The notes: generated by a model not told the origin, from the letters alone. A DNA stretch of 56,313 nucleotides from an uncultured Pseudoxanthomonas sp. (GCF_946886695.1 NZ_CAMPJD010000025.1:1-56313), one strand, 5' to 3'. Counted from the first letter of the stretch, positions 16,001-24,755 are shown. Translations and numbers: made by a program.

Positions 16001-16622
16001 GGGCGCCGGCTTCACACTCGCCACGCACGATCTCGAAATCCGCGGCGCCGGTGAATTGCTGGGCGAGGACCAGAGCGGCCAGATGGCCGAGGTGGGCTTC
16101 AGCCTGTACACCGAACTGCTCGAGCGCGCGGTGCGCTCGATCAAGGCCGGGCACCTGCCCGACGTGGACCTGGGCCAGGAACGCCGCGGCGCCGAGGTTG
16201 AGTTGAACGTGCCATCGCTGATCCCGGACGACTACCTGCCCGACGTGCACACGCGCCTGACCCTGTACAAGCGCATCAGCAGCGCGCGCGACAAGGACGA
16301 ACTGCGCGACCTGCAGGTGGAGATGATCGACCGCTTCGGCCTGCTGCCGGACCCGGCCAAGTACCTGTTCGCCACGGCGGAACTGAAACTCGCCGCGAAC
16401 GAGATGGGCATACGCAAGCTGGAGCTGGGCGAGCATGGCGGCCGCATCGTGTTCGAGACCAAGCCGAAGATCGACCCGATGGCGGTGATCCAGTTGATCC
16501 AGAAGCAGCCGAAGCTCTACACCATGGACGGCCCGGACAAGCTGCGCATCAAGGTGCCACTGCCGGAGGCGCCCGACCGCTTCAATGCAGCCAAGGCATT
16601 GCTGACCACGCTGGCGCTGTGA
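13035..16622 (+). CDS. mfd: Transcription-repair coupling factor Mfd (with in-frame repeat insertion)
   Basis: 1195 residues. Mfd displaces RNA polymerase stalled at DNA lesions and recruits UvrA. The UvrB-like N-terminal domains (about 1-400) are followed by the RNA-polymerase interaction region (HEDHGVGRYRGL, about 535-547). The RecG-like translocase has Walker A GDVGFGKTEVAV (about 677), DEEQRFG (about 780) and the GRVGRSHH block, and the C-terminal regulatory domain ends the protein. It is about 40 residues longer than usual relatives. The excess lies at about residues 428-470, where the coding sequence 14318-14444 is a copy of an intergenic repeat also present at 32145 and 42723. The insert sits in a linker before RFAIAVAPLADGF, so activity may be kept. 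The frame is open throughout. Confidence 0.95.
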   Translation: MTDTKKPAPPAPPLPRGGQSRAWWRAPASPTALAWSIASAARAHDGPLLVVARDNHEAHQLEADLHTLLGTVADVPVVPFPDWETLPYDQFSPHPDIVSQRLAALHRLPTLARGIVIVPVQTLMQRLSPLRHIVGGSFDYRVGQRLDFDAEKRRLEAASYRHVPQVLDPGDFAVRGGLLDVYPMGAEAPLRIELLDDSIDSIRHFDPESQRSLDRTDTVQLLPGREVPLDERSVERAMTLLRDRFDVDTRRSALYQDLKSGLAPAGVEYYLPLFFDQTSTLFDYLQENTLPVLTDGFGEAAEAFWAQTRNRYEQRRHDIERPLLPPEELYLPPDGLREQLNQRARIEVCGAQHSRYADAQPLGDQPLPPLPVAAKDAPAGEALKSFLGHYPGRVLIAADSAGRREALLEVLQAAELKPDVVADFTAFFPSPSGGRWREALDEGTAKTTKTEPPRTSRTLTPSPLPEEEGLLRFAIAVAPLADGFALDDPRIAVLTERQLFPERATQAHRRKRTGREPEAIIRDLGELTEGAPIVHEDHGVGRYRGLIAMDVGGMPGEFLEIEYAKGDRLYVPVAQLHLISRYSGASVETAPLHSLGGEAWAKAKKKAAEKVRDVAAELLEIQARRQARAGLALHLDRAMYEPFAAGFPFEETPDQHHAIEAVIRDLASSQPMDRVVCGDVGFGKTEVAVRAAFAAASAGKQVAVLVPTTLLAEQHYRNFRDRFADWPLKVEVLSRFKTTKEIKAELDRLAEGKLDVIVGTHRLLQPDVKFKDLGLVIVDEEQRFGVRQKEALKALRANVHLLTLTATPIPRTLNMAMAGLRDLSIIATPPANRMAVQTFVTPWDAAMLKEAFQRELARGGQVYFLHNDVESIGRMQRDLQELVPEARIGVAHGQMPERELEQVMLDFQKQRFNVLLCTTIIESGIDIPNANTIIMNRADKFGLAQLHQLRGRVGRSHHRSYAYLVVPDKRSITADAQRRLEAIASMDELGAGFTLATHDLEIRGAGELLGEDQSGQMAEVGFSLYTELLERAVRSIKAGHLPDVDLGQERRGAEVELNVPSLIPDDYLPDVHTRLTLYKRISSARDKDELRDLQVEMIDRFGLLPDPAKYLFATAELKLAANEMGIRKLELGEHGGRIVFETKPKIDPMAVIQLIQKQPKLYTMDGPDKLRIKVPLPEAPDRFNAAKALLTTLAL
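14318..14444. repeat. GGGAGAGG-ended element inserted in frame within mfd
   Basis: About 127 bases start with a CTCCCTCC/GGGGGGAG hairpin and continue AGGTGGCGCGAAGCGC...GGATGAGGG. They end with CACCCTCACCCCATCCCCT and a CCCCTCT...AGAGGGG hairpin. The same order of blocks occurs between genes at 42723-42853 and, inverted, at 32145-32272. The element adds about 42 codons (PSPSGGRWREALDEG ... TLTPSPLPEEEG) without a stop or frameshift. Confidence 0.88.
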
Positions 16623-16636
16623 TGCGGCGTGTCACC

Positions 16637-16769
16637 TGCAGGAGGGGCTTCAGCCCCGATGATTCTCCGTCAGGCAACGCAAAGCTCCGCCTGACGGATG
16701 GATGTTCGCTTTCCTGCGGCGTCGTTCCGCATCTGACCGAAAAGCATCGGGACTGAAGCCCCTCCTACA
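16637..16769. repeat. REPIN-like inverted repeat pair, class GGGGCTTCAGCCCC
   Basis: The left unit is GCAGGAGGGGCTTCAGCCCC (16638-16657) and the right unit its inverted partner ending CCCCTCCTAC (16745-16768). They lie between the convergent ends of mfd and the phospholipase gene. Each unit is itself a hairpin with a GTAG-type head (here changed to GCAG on the left), as in Stenotrophomonas/Xanthomonas REP elements. A second, weaker stem (CCGTCAGGC/GCCTGACGG) lies in the spacer. It may serve as a bidirectional terminator. Confidence 0.85.
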
Positions 16770-16803
16770 GGGCGCGCGATCCATCGCGTCCTCGCGCGGT
16801 CTG

Positions 16804-18354
16804 CTACAGCTGCGATTCGATCGGCAGCCAGCCGACGGCACGCGCCACCCATCGGCGCCATGCGCTGGCTTCCGGTTCACGCTCCCACACCTTCGGCGGC
16901 TGCGCGGAGGCATCTTCCCAGCGCAGCGCGCCATCCTGCAGGTACACGCGATAGCTCGTGTCCGGCGCGATCTTGGCCTGGTAGCTGCGCAGCAGCGCGG
17001 CGGCGGCACCGCGATCGCGGAACAGCACGCCCATCTCGGTGTTGAGGTTGACTGAACGCGGGTCGAGGTTGAAGGAGCCGATGAAGCCGGTGTCATCGTC
17101 CACGGCGAAGGCCTTCGTATGCAGGCTGGCGCCGCTGGAACCGAACAGGCTGCTGTCCTGGTCGCCATGCGGCATCAGCTCGAACAGCGTCACGCCACCT
17201 TCCAGCAACGGTACCCGGTAGGGTGCATATCCCCCGTGCACGGCCATGACGTCGTTGGCGGCAAGCGAGTTCGTCAGCACGCTGACATCCACGCCCTGCG
17301 CACGCCTGGCCACCAGCCAGCGCGTGCCCTCGTCGCCCGGCACGAAGTACGGCGAGATCACCCGGAGCTGGCGCTTGGCCTCGCCCATCGCCCTGCCCAG
17401 CCGATGGACCAGCCACTGGCCCTGTCCTTCCCCCTGGCCCTTGGAGGCGGGATCGGAATACACACCCACGTCATCCAGCCAGTGCAGCGTATTGCCTCCC
17501 ACCAGCGCGCGGACGCCGGGGGAACGCCGCAACCTCGCCACGTAGTCGCCCGCCTGTGCGGACGCATAACCGGCATCGCCGTTCTCGCGCAGCCGCTCCA
17601 GCGCGCCTTCCTCCGCGGTCGTCAGCGCTGCGAGTGGAATGACCGAGGCGCTGTTCCAGAAGTCGTCGAAGATCGCCGCTGTCTGTGCGACAGCAGGTCC
17701 GATGAGTGCCGCATCCAGATCGAGGAAATTGGTCTGCGCGGCGGCGTCGAAATACTCGTCCCCCACGTTGCGGCCACCCACGACCGCCACGCGCCCGTCG
17801 GCAATCCAGGCCTTGTTGTGCATGCGGCGGTTCATGCTGACCGGGCGCAGCAGCATCTCGCTGGCACGGCCCAGTACGCCGGCACGGCTGCGCGAGGGGT
17901 TGAACAGGCGCACCTCGATGTTGGCATGTGCATCCAGCGCGGCGAGTTGGGAATCCTTGCCATGCGCCGTCATGTCGTCCAGCAGCAGGCGCACGCGCAC
18001 GCCGCGATCGGCCGCGCGCAGCACTTCGTAGCTCAGCAGGTTGCCGGTGAAGTCCTGGTTCCAGATGTAGTACTGCAGGTCCAGGCTGCGGCCTGCCGCG
18101 CGCGCCGTGGCGGCACGTACGGTGAACGCGTCCAGGTTGTCCTGCAACAAGGCCATCCCGCTCCGGCGCGGATGCTCGCGCAGCAAGGGCGCGATGGTGC
18201 GGTCGAGCGGCGTGGCATCGGCGGCGATCGGCAGGGACATCGAAGCAGGGCCGCGCGCGGCCTCCGCGAACCTTCCGTAGCTGTACAGCGCCGTGCACGA
18301 CGCCACCACCAGGACAAGCAGCAGGATCCCCAGCCGACGCAACCACCTGCGCAT
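16804..18354 (-). CDS. Phospholipase D-like (HKD) envelope protein
   Basis: 516 residues with two HKD motifs: H179/K181/D186 in RMHNKAWIADG and H412/K414/D419 in SLHTKAFAVDD, each followed by the usual GG/GS-N block. The N-terminus MRRWLRRLGILLLVLVVASC is either a membrane anchor or a lipoprotein signal (VASC, Cys20). This layout matches cardiolipin-synthase-like phospholipase D proteins (ClsC/YmdC type) acting on phosphatidyl groups at the membrane. ATG 18354 has AGGGGG about six bases upstream. The in-frame ATG at 18375 lacks a good site. It is divergent from the histidine phosphatase gene. Confidence 0.87.
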   Translation of the reverse strand: MRRWLRRLGILLLVLVVASCTALYSYGRFAEAARGPASMSLPIAADATPLDRTIAPLLREHPRRSGMALLQDNLDAFTVRAATARAAGRSLDLQYYIWNQDFTGNLLSYEVLRAADRGVRVRLLLDDMTAHGKDSQLAALDAHANIEVRLFNPSRSRAGVLGRASEMLLRPVSMNRRMHNKAWIADGRVAVVGGRNVGDEYFDAAAQTNFLDLDAALIGPAVAQTAAIFDDFWNSASVIPLAALTTAEEGALERLRENGDAGYASAQAGDYVARLRRSPGVRALVGGNTLHWLDDVGVYSDPASKGQGEGQGQWLVHRLGRAMGEAKRQLRVISPYFVPGDEGTRWLVARRAQGVDVSVLTNSLAANDVMAVHGGYAPYRVPLLEGGVTLFELMPHGDQDSSLFGSSGASLHTKAFAVDDDTGFIGSFNLDPRSVNLNTEMGVLFRDRGAAAALLRSYQAKIAPDTSYRVYLQDGALRWEDASAQPPKVWEREPEASAWRRWVARAVGWLPIESQL

Positions 18355-18470
18355 GGTGCCCCCTTCTTCACGCATGGAGCCCTATCGTAGCCGCAGCCGT
18401 GTGAGGACGCCGCTTGCGCGGTCCCGCCCACCGTTGCACGCTCGATGTTGCCGTCATACCCGGGATCGCC

Positions 18471-19019
18471 ATGCGCCTGCCGCACCTGCTCCGTTTTTTC
18501 GCCCTGTCCCTCATGCTGTCGCTGGTGGGTGCGTGCGTGACCATACCTCCGCGTGATGCCGCTTCGGCACCACTTACTTTCATCGTGGTGCGGCACGCCG
18601 AGAAGGCGACCGACGATCGGGAGAATCCGAGCCTCTCCACCGAAGGCCTGGCCCGTGCCGAGGCGCTGGCCCAGCGCCTGCGCGATGTCCCGCTCGCCGC
18701 GGTATTTGCCACCGAGTTCCGCCGCACCCAGCAGACCGCGCAGCCTGCCGCCACCGCGCATGGATTGGTGGTGGAAGCGTATTACGCGCGCGGCCCGGCT
18801 GCCGACATCGCCGCGCAATGGAAGCAGAAGCATCGCGCTGGCACCGTGCTCGTGGTGGGCCACAGCAACACCGTGCCCGACCTTGTGGCTGCCTTGTGCG
18901 GATGCACCGCGGCGCCGATGGACGAGACCGAATACGATCGCGTCTCCATCGTCCGGGTGCATGCCGATCGGCCGGCAACCCTCGAGGTGCAGCGCTACGG
19001 CGCACCGACCGCGCGATGA
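18471..19019 (+). CDS. Histidine phosphatase superfamily lipoprotein
   Basis: 182 residues. A signal sequence with lipobox LVGAC (Cys22) is followed by the phosphohistidine motif [17 protein letters not shown] and the second catalytic histidine in [11 protein letters not shown] are also present, as in SixA/phosphoglycerate-mutase-like enzymes. An extracytoplasmic phosphatase on an unknown phosphoester is likely. ATG 18471 is chosen because it yields the signal peptide directly. The stop overlaps the endonuclease V start (ATGA), so the two are co-translated although their roles appear unrelated. Confidence 0.85.
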   Translation: MRLPHLLRFFALSLMLSLVGACVTIPPRDAASAPLTFIVVRHAEKATDDRENPSLSTEGLARAEALAQRLRDVPLAAVFATEFRRTQQTAQPAATAHGLVVEAYYARGPAADIAAQWKQKHRAGTVLVVGHSNTVPDLVAALCGCTAAPMDETEYDRVSIVRVHADRPATLEVQRYGAPTAR

Positions 19020-19681
19020 AGGCCCTGTTCGGCGACTGGGATGGCAGCATCGCGCACGCGCGCCGGCTGCAGGAGACGCTGGCGGCGGAGGTCGTGCTGC
19101 GCGACGACAGGCCCGAGGTGCCGCGCTGGCTGGCAGGATTCGATGTCGGTTTCGAAGACGAAGGCGCCATCACGCGTGCCGCTGCCGTGCTGCTGACTGC
19201 CGACACGCTGCAACCCGTCGCATCGGAGGTGGTGCGCGTCCCCACCTCCATGCCCTACGTCCCCGGCCTGCTGAGCTTCCGCGAGTTGCCCGCGCTGGTG
19301 GCGGCGCTGGAACGCCTGCCGCACGCGCCGGATCTCGCCTTCATCGATGGCCAGGGCATCGCGCATCCGCGCTGGCTGGGCATCGCCGCACATTTCGGCG
19401 TGGTGACCGGACTGCCCAGCATCGGCGTGGCGAAAAACGTGCTGTGCGGCAAACACGATGCGCTCGGCGCCGCACCCGGAGAGCGCACGCCCCTCATCCA
19501 TCGGGGCGAGCAGATCGGCTGGGCGCTGCGAAGCAAGGTGCGCTGCAATCCGCTGATCGTGTCGCCCGGCCACCGGGTGTCGATGCAGGGTGCACTCGAC
19601 GGCGTTCTGCGGACCTTGCGGGGCTATCGCCTGCCCGAACCCACTCGGCTGGCCGACCGGTTGGCATCGCGACGGGACTGA
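19016..19681 (+). CDS. nfi: Endonuclease V
   Basis: 221 residues, the normal size for bacterial endonuclease V. It cleaves the second phosphodiester bond 3' of deoxyinosine in DNA, initiating repair of deaminated adenine. Family motifs are AGFDVGFE (metal-binding Asp), [12 protein letters not shown] (catalytic Glu and damage-binding wedge region) and [11 protein letters not shown] (Asp), followed by [11 protein letters not shown]. The start overlaps the phosphatase stop by 4 bases. 123 bases separate it from the pirin gene. Confidence 0.93.
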   Translation: MKALFGDWDGSIAHARRLQETLAAEVVLRDDRPEVPRWLAGFDVGFEDEGAITRAAAVLLTADTLQPVASEVVRVPTSMPYVPGLLSFRELPALVAALERLPHAPDLAFIDGQGIAHPRWLGIAAHFGVVTGLPSIGVAKNVLCGKHDALGAAPGERTPLIHRGEQIGWALRSKVRCNPLIVSPGHRVSMQGALDGVLRTLRGYRLPEPTRLADRLASRRD

Positions 19682-19804
19682 AAGCGACACACCTCGGCTC
19701 ATGCCCTTGATGGGGGATGCGCTGCAACGGATCGTTTCCGTATCGTCTGCCGACGCGACGGCCCCGCGTGCGATGCTTCAGCCCACCCCGATCAGGACGC
19801 TTCC

Positions 19805-20668
19805 ATGACCACGATCATCGCTCCCCGCGTGCACGACCTCGGCGGCGGCTTCAATGTGCGCCGCGCGGTACCCAGCCTGCAGGCCCGCAGCGTGGGACCG
19901 TTCGTATTCGTCGACCACATGGGGCCGGCCGTGTTCGAGCCCGGGCGCGGCATCGATGTCCGCCCGCATCCGCACATCGGCCTGGCCACGGTGACGTTCC
20001 TCTGGTCCGGCGCGATCAACCACAAGGACACGCTGGGTTCGGAACAGGTGATCACGCCCGGCGACGTCAACTGGATGACCGCCGGTCGTGGCATCGCCCA
20101 CTCCGAACGCACCCCGGTGGATGTCCGTACCGGCCAGCACGCGGTGCACGGCATGCAGACCTGGGTAGCACTGCCGGCGTCGTACGAAGAGGTCGCGCCC
20201 GGGTTCCACCACCACACGGCGGCCACGCTGCCGGTGCTGGAGCGCCCGGGTGTCCGGTTGCGCGTCATCGCCGGCCAGGCATACGGCCAGGAATCGCCGG
20301 TGAAAGTATTCAGCGGCACGTTCAACGTCGCCGTCGACCTGCAGCCGGACGCGGAACTGGAGATCGACAACGGCCACGCCGAACGCGCGCTCTACATCCT
20401 CGAGGGCGACGCCCAGGTGGACGGCGCCGACATCCCGGAGAAGCATCTGGTGGTGTTCGACCGTGGCACCCGACCGGTGCTGCGCGCGAAGACGCCGCTC
20501 AAGGGCCTGCTGATGGGCGGCGAGCCGCTCGACGCGCCGCGTCATATCTGGTGGAACTTCGTTTCCAGTTCGAAGGAGCGCATCGAACAGGCCAAGCAGG
20601 ACTGGCTGGACGGTCGCTTCGGCCATGTACCGGGCGAAACCGAGTTCATTCCCCTGCCCGAACGCTGA
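19805..20668 (+). CDS. Pirin-family bicupin protein
   Basis: 287 residues. The N-terminal cupin has RPHPHIGLATVTFLWSG and later GRGIAHSERTP, supplying metal-binding histidines. The C-terminal cupin carries ALYILEGDAQVDG, and a conserved end LMGGEPLDAPRHIWWNFVSSS follows. Pirins bind iron; some are quercetin dioxygenases and others regulate enzymes. This one is a different subfamily from the pirin at 22291. It is a single gene with its own upstream gap. Confidence 0.9.
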   Translation: MTTIIAPRVHDLGGGFNVRRAVPSLQARSVGPFVFVDHMGPAVFEPGRGIDVRPHPHIGLATVTFLWSGAINHKDTLGSEQVITPGDVNWMTAGRGIAHSERTPVDVRTGQHAVHGMQTWVALPASYEEVAPGFHHHTAATLPVLERPGVRLRVIAGQAYGQESPVKVFSGTFNVAVDLQPDAELEIDNGHAERALYILEGDAQVDGADIPEKHLVVFDRGTRPVLRAKTPLKGLLMGGEPLDAPRHIWWNFVSSSKERIEQAKQDWLDGRFGHVPGETEFIPLPER

Positions 20669-20816
20669 TGGACCCCCGCGTCCGCGCAAATGTGACACTT
20701 CCTTCATTGCCGTTTGAATGCGCGCGGCATAACGCAAAGCAAACACTTGCGGCGAGCGGCTTCCGCTATCGTGCGCGCACCGTCATGTGACGGGACGCAC
20801 ACCGATGGGGGTTGGC

Positions 20817-21539
20817 ATGAGTCTGGCAAAGAAGCTCGCGGCGGAGTTCCTGGGGACATTCTGGTTGGTGCTGGGCGGCTGCGGCAGCGCGGTGTTGGCA
20901 GCCCATTTCGGCGGTGACGGCAACCCGCTCGGCATCGGTTTTCTCGGCGTGGCACTGGCTTTCGGCCTGACCGTGCTTACGGGTGCGTACGCGTTCGGCC
21001 ATATTTCGGGCGGGCACTTCAATCCGGCGGTGAGTTTCGGTCTGTGGGCGGGCGGCCGGTTCCCGGTCAAGGACCTGGTGCCGTACATCGTGGCGCAGGT
21101 GCTTGGCGGCCTCGCGGCCGGCTTCATCCTGTGGCAGATCGCCAGCGGCAACCCGGCCTTCGCGGTCGATCCGAATGCGGCGGGCGCCTTCGCCAGCAAC
21201 GGCTATGGCGCCATGTCGCCCGGCGGTTACTCGGTGGCGGCGGCATTCCTGACCGAAGTGGTACTCACGGCGTTCTTCCTGATCGTCATCATGGGATCGA
21301 CCCATGGGCGTGCGCCCGCGGGCTTCGCACCGATCGCGATCGGTCTGGCACTGACCCTGATCCACCTGATCAGCATCCCGGTCACCAATACATCGGTTAA
21401 CCCCGCACGCTCCACTGCGGTGGCGTTGTTCGCCGGCCCGGCGGCCATCGGGCAGCTGTGGCTGTTCTGGCTGGCCCCGATCCTGGGCGGCCTGATCGGC
21501 GGCATGCTTTACGGCTGGTTGGGACGGGATCGCGACTGA
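20817..21539 (+). CDS. aqpZ: Aquaporin Z
   Basis: 240 residues, six membrane helices and two half-helices with the NPA boxes HFNPAVS (N69) and SVNPARS. The Cys in GGCGSAV and the Arg after the second NPA match water-selective AqpZ, and the length fits. It forms a tetrameric water channel in the inner membrane. ATG 20817 follows GATGGGGGTTGGC, giving a purine-rich ribosome site. Other in-frame ATGs at 20787 and 20805 would only add non-conserved residues. A strong hairpin follows the stop. Confidence 0.95.
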   Translation: MSLAKKLAAEFLGTFWLVLGGCGSAVLAAHFGGDGNPLGIGFLGVALAFGLTVLTGAYAFGHISGGHFNPAVSFGLWAGGRFPVKDLVPYIVAQVLGGLAAGFILWQIASGNPAFAVDPNAAGAFASNGYGAMSPGGYSVAAAFLTEVVLTAFFLIVIMGSTHGRAPAGFAPIAIGLALTLIHLISIPVTNTSVNPARSTAVALFAGPAAIGQLWLFWLAPILGGLIGGMLYGWLGRDRD

Positions 21540-21548
21540 GCCCCGCAA

Positions 21549-21575
21549 CCTGTGCCCGGAAACCCCGGGCACAGG
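21549..21575 (+). terminator. Hairpin after aqpZ
   Basis: CCTGTGCCCGG (21549-21559) and CCGGGCACAGG (21565-21575) form a perfect 11-bp stem with a five-base loop, starting 10 bases after the aqpZ stop. No T-tract follows, so it is either a weak intrinsic terminator or an mRNA 3'-end stabiliser. Confidence 0.6.
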
Positions 21576-21783
21576 ACCGACCCGCGGCGTGACGGGTGTC
21601 GCCCTTCGGCCGCCCCTTGCGTTGTTTTGCGACGCAGCATGGGCTATGGTCGGATCAACTGCCGGGGGAAAACGGCAGCCGACGTCGTGGAATGCCAGGG
21701 GACTACGCAGCGGCCGCACGCGGCCTGCCACGACGCGGACGAATTGGCTCCGCCTACCGGGGCGCTCCACCCAGGGGATTTCC

Positions 21784-22245
21784 ATGAAGACCGTGATTGC
21801 TGCTTGCCTTTGCCTCTTTTCCGCCTCCGCGTGGGCGCAGGCTGCACCCTCGTGCCCAACCCTGCCCGCCAGCGCCGGCCTGCAGTGGGAGCAGCGCGCC
21901 GATGCCAGCTTCATTGCCTGCAAGGCTATCACCGCCGATGGACGCCAGGTACTGAACGTGATGCTGACCTCGCGCGATCCGAAGATCCGCCTGGAACGGC
22001 GCCTGCGCGAAGAAGAGAGCACGTTCTCCGGCGAGGAGATCTACTGGTACAGGCTGGACCTGGGCGGACAGGAAACGACACCGGCCATGGCGTCCCGCCG
22101 CATCACCGTGGTCGAACTCGACGACGACCAGTACGCGCAGGTCTGGATCAACGCGGACTCGGCGGAAGAACTGGGCTCGATGATCTCGTTGGCCCAGCAA
22201 CTCGATGTACGCGCCGCCAGCGCGCAGCTGTCCGCCGGCAACTGA
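21784..22245 (+). CDS. Small exported protein of unknown function
   Basis: 153 residues. A clear signal peptide, MKTVIAACLCLFSASAWAQA, has likely cleavage after AQA, giving a mature periplasmic protein of about 133 residues. The mature part has two cysteines (SCPTL, FIACKA) that could pair. Its charged middle (DPKIRLERRLREEEST) and acidic stretch (VVELDDDQYAQVW) match no family I recognise. The longer open frame upstream is out of character and lacks a signal, so ATG 21784 is preferred. It converges on the pirin gene with a shared hairpin in the 45-base gap. Confidence 0.7.
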   Translation: MKTVIAACLCLFSASAWAQAAPSCPTLPASAGLQWEQRADASFIACKAITADGRQVLNVMLTSRDPKIRLERRLREEESTFSGEEIYWYRLDLGGQETTPAMASRRITVVELDDDQYAQVWINADSAEELGSMISLAQQLDVRAASAQLSAGN

Positions 22246-22264
22246 CGCCACCGGCGGCATCTAC

Positions 22265-22283
22265 GACGGAACGGCATTCCGTC
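22265..22283. terminator. Small hairpin between convergent genes
   Basis: GACGGAA and TTCCGTC (7-bp stem, five-base loop) sit between the stop at 22245 and the opposing stop at 22291. The position suits a shared bidirectional terminator. No T-tract is seen on either strand. Confidence 0.45.
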
Positions 22284-22290
22284 CTTCGCG

Positions 22291-23151
22291 TCAGAACCGG
22301 CCTTCCTGGAAGTCGACGAAGGCCTGCATCAGTTCCTGCCGCGTGTTCATCACGAAGGGACCATGCCGCATGACGGGTTCGCGCAGCGGGCGGCCCGCCA
22401 CCAGGATCAACCGCGCAGGCTGGCTGCCTGCACGTAGCTGCAGCGTGTCGCCACCGCCCAGCACCCCCATCTCGTGCGTGTCCAGCGGGCGGGCTTCGTT
22501 GCCCTCGCCCACCGTCAGCGCGCCTTCGAACACGTAGGCGAACGCGTTGTGGCCCGCGGGCAGCGTGTACTCCCACGCATGTCCAGGCTGCAGCGCGATG
22601 TCGAGGTACACCGGATCGGTGGCCGGTTGCGAGATCGGGCCCTGCGTGTCGCCGACAGCGCCCGCGATGACCTTCACCTCGACGCCCTTGGCCGGATGTG
22701 CGACCGGGATCTTCTCGGGCGCGAATTCCTGATACTTCGGCGCCGTCATCTTGTCGCGCGCCGGCAGGTTCACCCACAACTGGAAGCCGCGCATGCGCCC
22801 GGATTCCTGTTCGGGCATCTCCGAATGCACCAGGCCACGACCGGCGGTCATCCACTGCACCGCACCCGGTGTCAGCAGGCCTTCGTTGCCATGGTTGTCG
22901 CGATGGCGCATGCGGCCGTCCAGCATGTAGGTGACCGTTTCGAAGCCGCGGTGCGGATGCTCGGGAAAACCGGCGAGGTAGTCCTCGGCCTTGTCCGTGC
23001 CGAACTCGTCCAGCAGCAGGAACGGATCGAGGTCCGGCAGGTCGGGGCCGCCGATCACGCGCGTCAGCTTGACGCCGGCGCCATCGGACGTGGGTCGACC
23101 GCGGATCGTGCGGATCACGCGGGCGGGCGTGGTATCGGTCAGGGTGTTCAT
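22291..23151 (-). CDS. Pirin-family protein (classical type)
   Basis: 286 residues. The N-terminal cupin motif EHPHRGFETVTYMLDGRMRH, with later GRGLVHSEMP, supplies the three His and one Glu metal ligands of human pirin and E. coli YhhW. The second cupin contains AYVFEGALTVGEG. Such proteins can have quercetinase activity; their physiological role in bacteria is uncertain. ATG 23151 (MNTLTDTTPARVIRTI) is placed where homology begins. The longer frame upstream runs into the spacer. Confidence 0.9.
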   Translation of the reverse strand: MNTLTDTTPARVIRTIRGRPTSDGAGVKLTRVIGGPDLPDLDPFLLLDEFGTDKAEDYLAGFPEHPHRGFETVTYMLDGRMRHRDNHGNEGLLTPGAVQWMTAGRGLVHSEMPEQESGRMRGFQLWVNLPARDKMTAPKYQEFAPEKIPVAHPAKGVEVKVIAGAVGDTQGPISQPATDPVYLDIALQPGHAWEYTLPAGHNAFAYVFEGALTVGEGNEARPLDTHEMGVLGGGDTLQLRAGSQPARLILVAGRPLREPVMRHGPFVMNTRQELMQAFVDFQEGRF

Positions 23152-23247
23152 GGTGCCTCCAGTTCGACTGCCGACAAGATGGCACCGGCATGGCGGCTTA
23201 GGAACGGCAAACCACGTAACCATCCGTTCCACCGATGGCATGCCCGC

Positions 23248-23339
23248 TGCAGGAGGGGCTTCAGCCCCGGCCAGGATTCAGATCGAAGCAGCAGCAGTCA
23301 CCGGTCGGTCTGCGGTCGGGGGTGAAGCCGCTCCTACGA
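23248..23339. repeat. REPIN-like inverted repeat pair, class GGGGCTTCAGCCCC
   Basis: The left unit is GCAGGAGGGGCTTCAGCCCC, and the degenerate right unit is GGTGAAGCCGCTCCTAC (reverse of GTAGGAGCGGCTTCACC). They lie downstream of the succinate-semialdehyde dehydrogenase stop (minus strand) and upstream of the pirin start. The right unit has drifted toward a GCGG variant. The rest of the 242-base gap shows nothing else recognisable. Confidence 0.75.
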
Positions 23340-23393
23340 GAGGAGCTTTCTCGACCACGACGGAGCCGGGCAAGCCCGGCGCTGCACCACGGG

Positions 23394-24755
23394 TCAGGCC
23401 ACGTAGACCGACTTGACGTTCATGAACTCGTGGATGCCGTGTTCGGCCAGCTCGCGGCCGAAACCGGAGCGCTTGGTGCCGCCGAACGGCAGGCGCACAT
23501 CGCTGCGCACGATCGCGTTGACGAAGGCGGCGCCCACCTGAAGCTGGCGTGCGATGCGGTCGCCGCGCTCCACGTCCTTCGTCCACACGCTGGCGCCCAG
23601 ACCGAACGTGGTGTCGTTGGCCACGCGGACGGCTTCGGCATCGTCCCTGACGCGCAGGATGCTGGCGACCGGGCCGAACAGTTCCTCTTCGTAGGCGGGC
23701 ATGCCCGGCACCACGGCATCGAGGATCGACGCCGGATAGCCCGCATGCGACGCATCGGGCTGGCCGCCCAACAGCACCTTCGCGCCCTTCGACACGCTGG
23801 CCTGCACCTGCTTGTGCAGTTCATCGCGCAGGTCCTGGCGCGCCATCGGTGCGAGCGTGGTGGCCTCGTCCTGGGGATCGCCGAGCTGCAGCTTCGATGC
23901 CGCCTCGACGAAGCGCTTCACGAACTCGTCCGCGATCGCGTCCTGCACGATGAAGCGCTTGGCCGCGATGCAGGTCTGGCCCGCGTTGCCGAAGCGCGAC
24001 GCCACCGCGCCGGCCACCGTCTTCTCCAAGTCGGTATCGTCCAGCACGATGAAGGCATCACTGCCCCCCAGTTCCATCACGCTCTTTTTCAACTGGCCGC
24101 CGGCATTCGCGGCGACGGAACGCCCCGCACGCTCGCTGCCGGTCAGCGTCACGGCGACGACACGCGCGTCGCGGATCACCTCGGCTGCCTGGTCGTTGTC
24201 GATATGCAGCACGCCGAACACACCGTCCGGCAAGCCGGCGGCCGACAGCACCTCGCCGATGATGTCGGCGCAGCGCGGCACGTTGCTCGCATGCTTGAGC
24301 ACGGCCACGTTGCCGGCCATGAAGGCGGGTGCGAGGAAGCGGAAGACCTGCCATATCGGGAAATTCCACGGCATCACCGCCAGCACGCAGCCGAGGGGCT
24401 CGTAGCGCACGTAGCTCCGCTGGCCATCGGTGGCGACGGGCTGGTCCTGCAGGTAATCGGCCGCGTGGTCGGCGTAGTAGTCGCAGGCGCCGGCACACTT
24501 GTCGACTTCGGCCAGGGCTTCCTTGCGCAGCTTGCCCATCTCCGCCGTCATGATGCGCTGGATGTCGTCGCGGCGGCGACGCAGTTCGGCCCCGACCGCA
24601 CGCAGCCGCTTGCCCCGCTCGGCGAGCGACAGTGCGGCCCAGCGCGGAAACGCCTGCTGCGACGCCGCCAACACGGCATCGACCTGCGCGGAAGTCATCA
24701 GTTCGTGGCGGTACTCGACCTGTCCGGTCGCGGGATTGACAGTTTCGATGATCAT
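23394..24755 (-). CDS. NAD(P)-dependent succinate-semialdehyde dehydrogenase (Sad/YneI type)
   Basis: 453 residues. The aldehyde dehydrogenase fold has PWNFP (residues 129-133), catalytic E228 in MELGGSD and nucleophile C262 in NAGQTCIAAKR. VLKHASNVPRCADIIGEV and SERAGRSVAANAG follow the Sad/YneI subgroup rather than GabD. Sad oxidises succinate semialdehyde to succinate, the last step of GABA and putrescine degradation. It ends the polyamine island on the minus strand, separated from potI by the 195-bp repeat array, so it probably has its own promoter. YneI-type enzymes also accept other aldehydes. Confidence 0.88.
   Translation of the reverse strand: MIIETVNPATGQVEYRHELMTSAQVDAVLAASQQAFPRWAALSLAERGKRLRAVGAELRRRRDDIQRIMTAEMGKLRKEALAEVDKCAGACDYYADHAADYLQDQPVATDGQRSYVRYEPLGCVLAVMPWNFPIWQVFRFLAPAFMAGNVAVLKHASNVPRCADIIGEVLSAAGLPDGVFGVLHIDNDQAAEVIRDARVVAVTLTGSERAGRSVAANAGGQLKKSVMELGGSDAFIVLDDTDLEKTVAGAVASRFGNAGQTCIAAKRFIVQDAIADEFVKRFVEAASKLQLGDPQDEATTLAPMARQDLRDELHKQVQASVSKGAKVLLGGQPDASHAGYPASILDAVVPGMPAYEEELFGPVASILRVRDDAEAVRVANDTTFGLGASVWTKDVERGDRIARQLQVGAAFVNAIVRSDVRLPFGGTKRSGFGRELAEHGIHEFMNVKSVYVA

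Noticed and set aside
14445..16436. A 663-codon open frame on the minus strand opposite mfd
   Set aside because: It lies wholly antisense to the conserved mfd gene, has arginine/histidine/glutamine-rich shadow composition and no recognisable domain. High GC makes such frames common.
20747..20772. Promoter for aqpZ (TTGCGG...TATCGT)
   Set aside because: The spacing is only 14 bases and neither box is close to consensus, so it was not listed.
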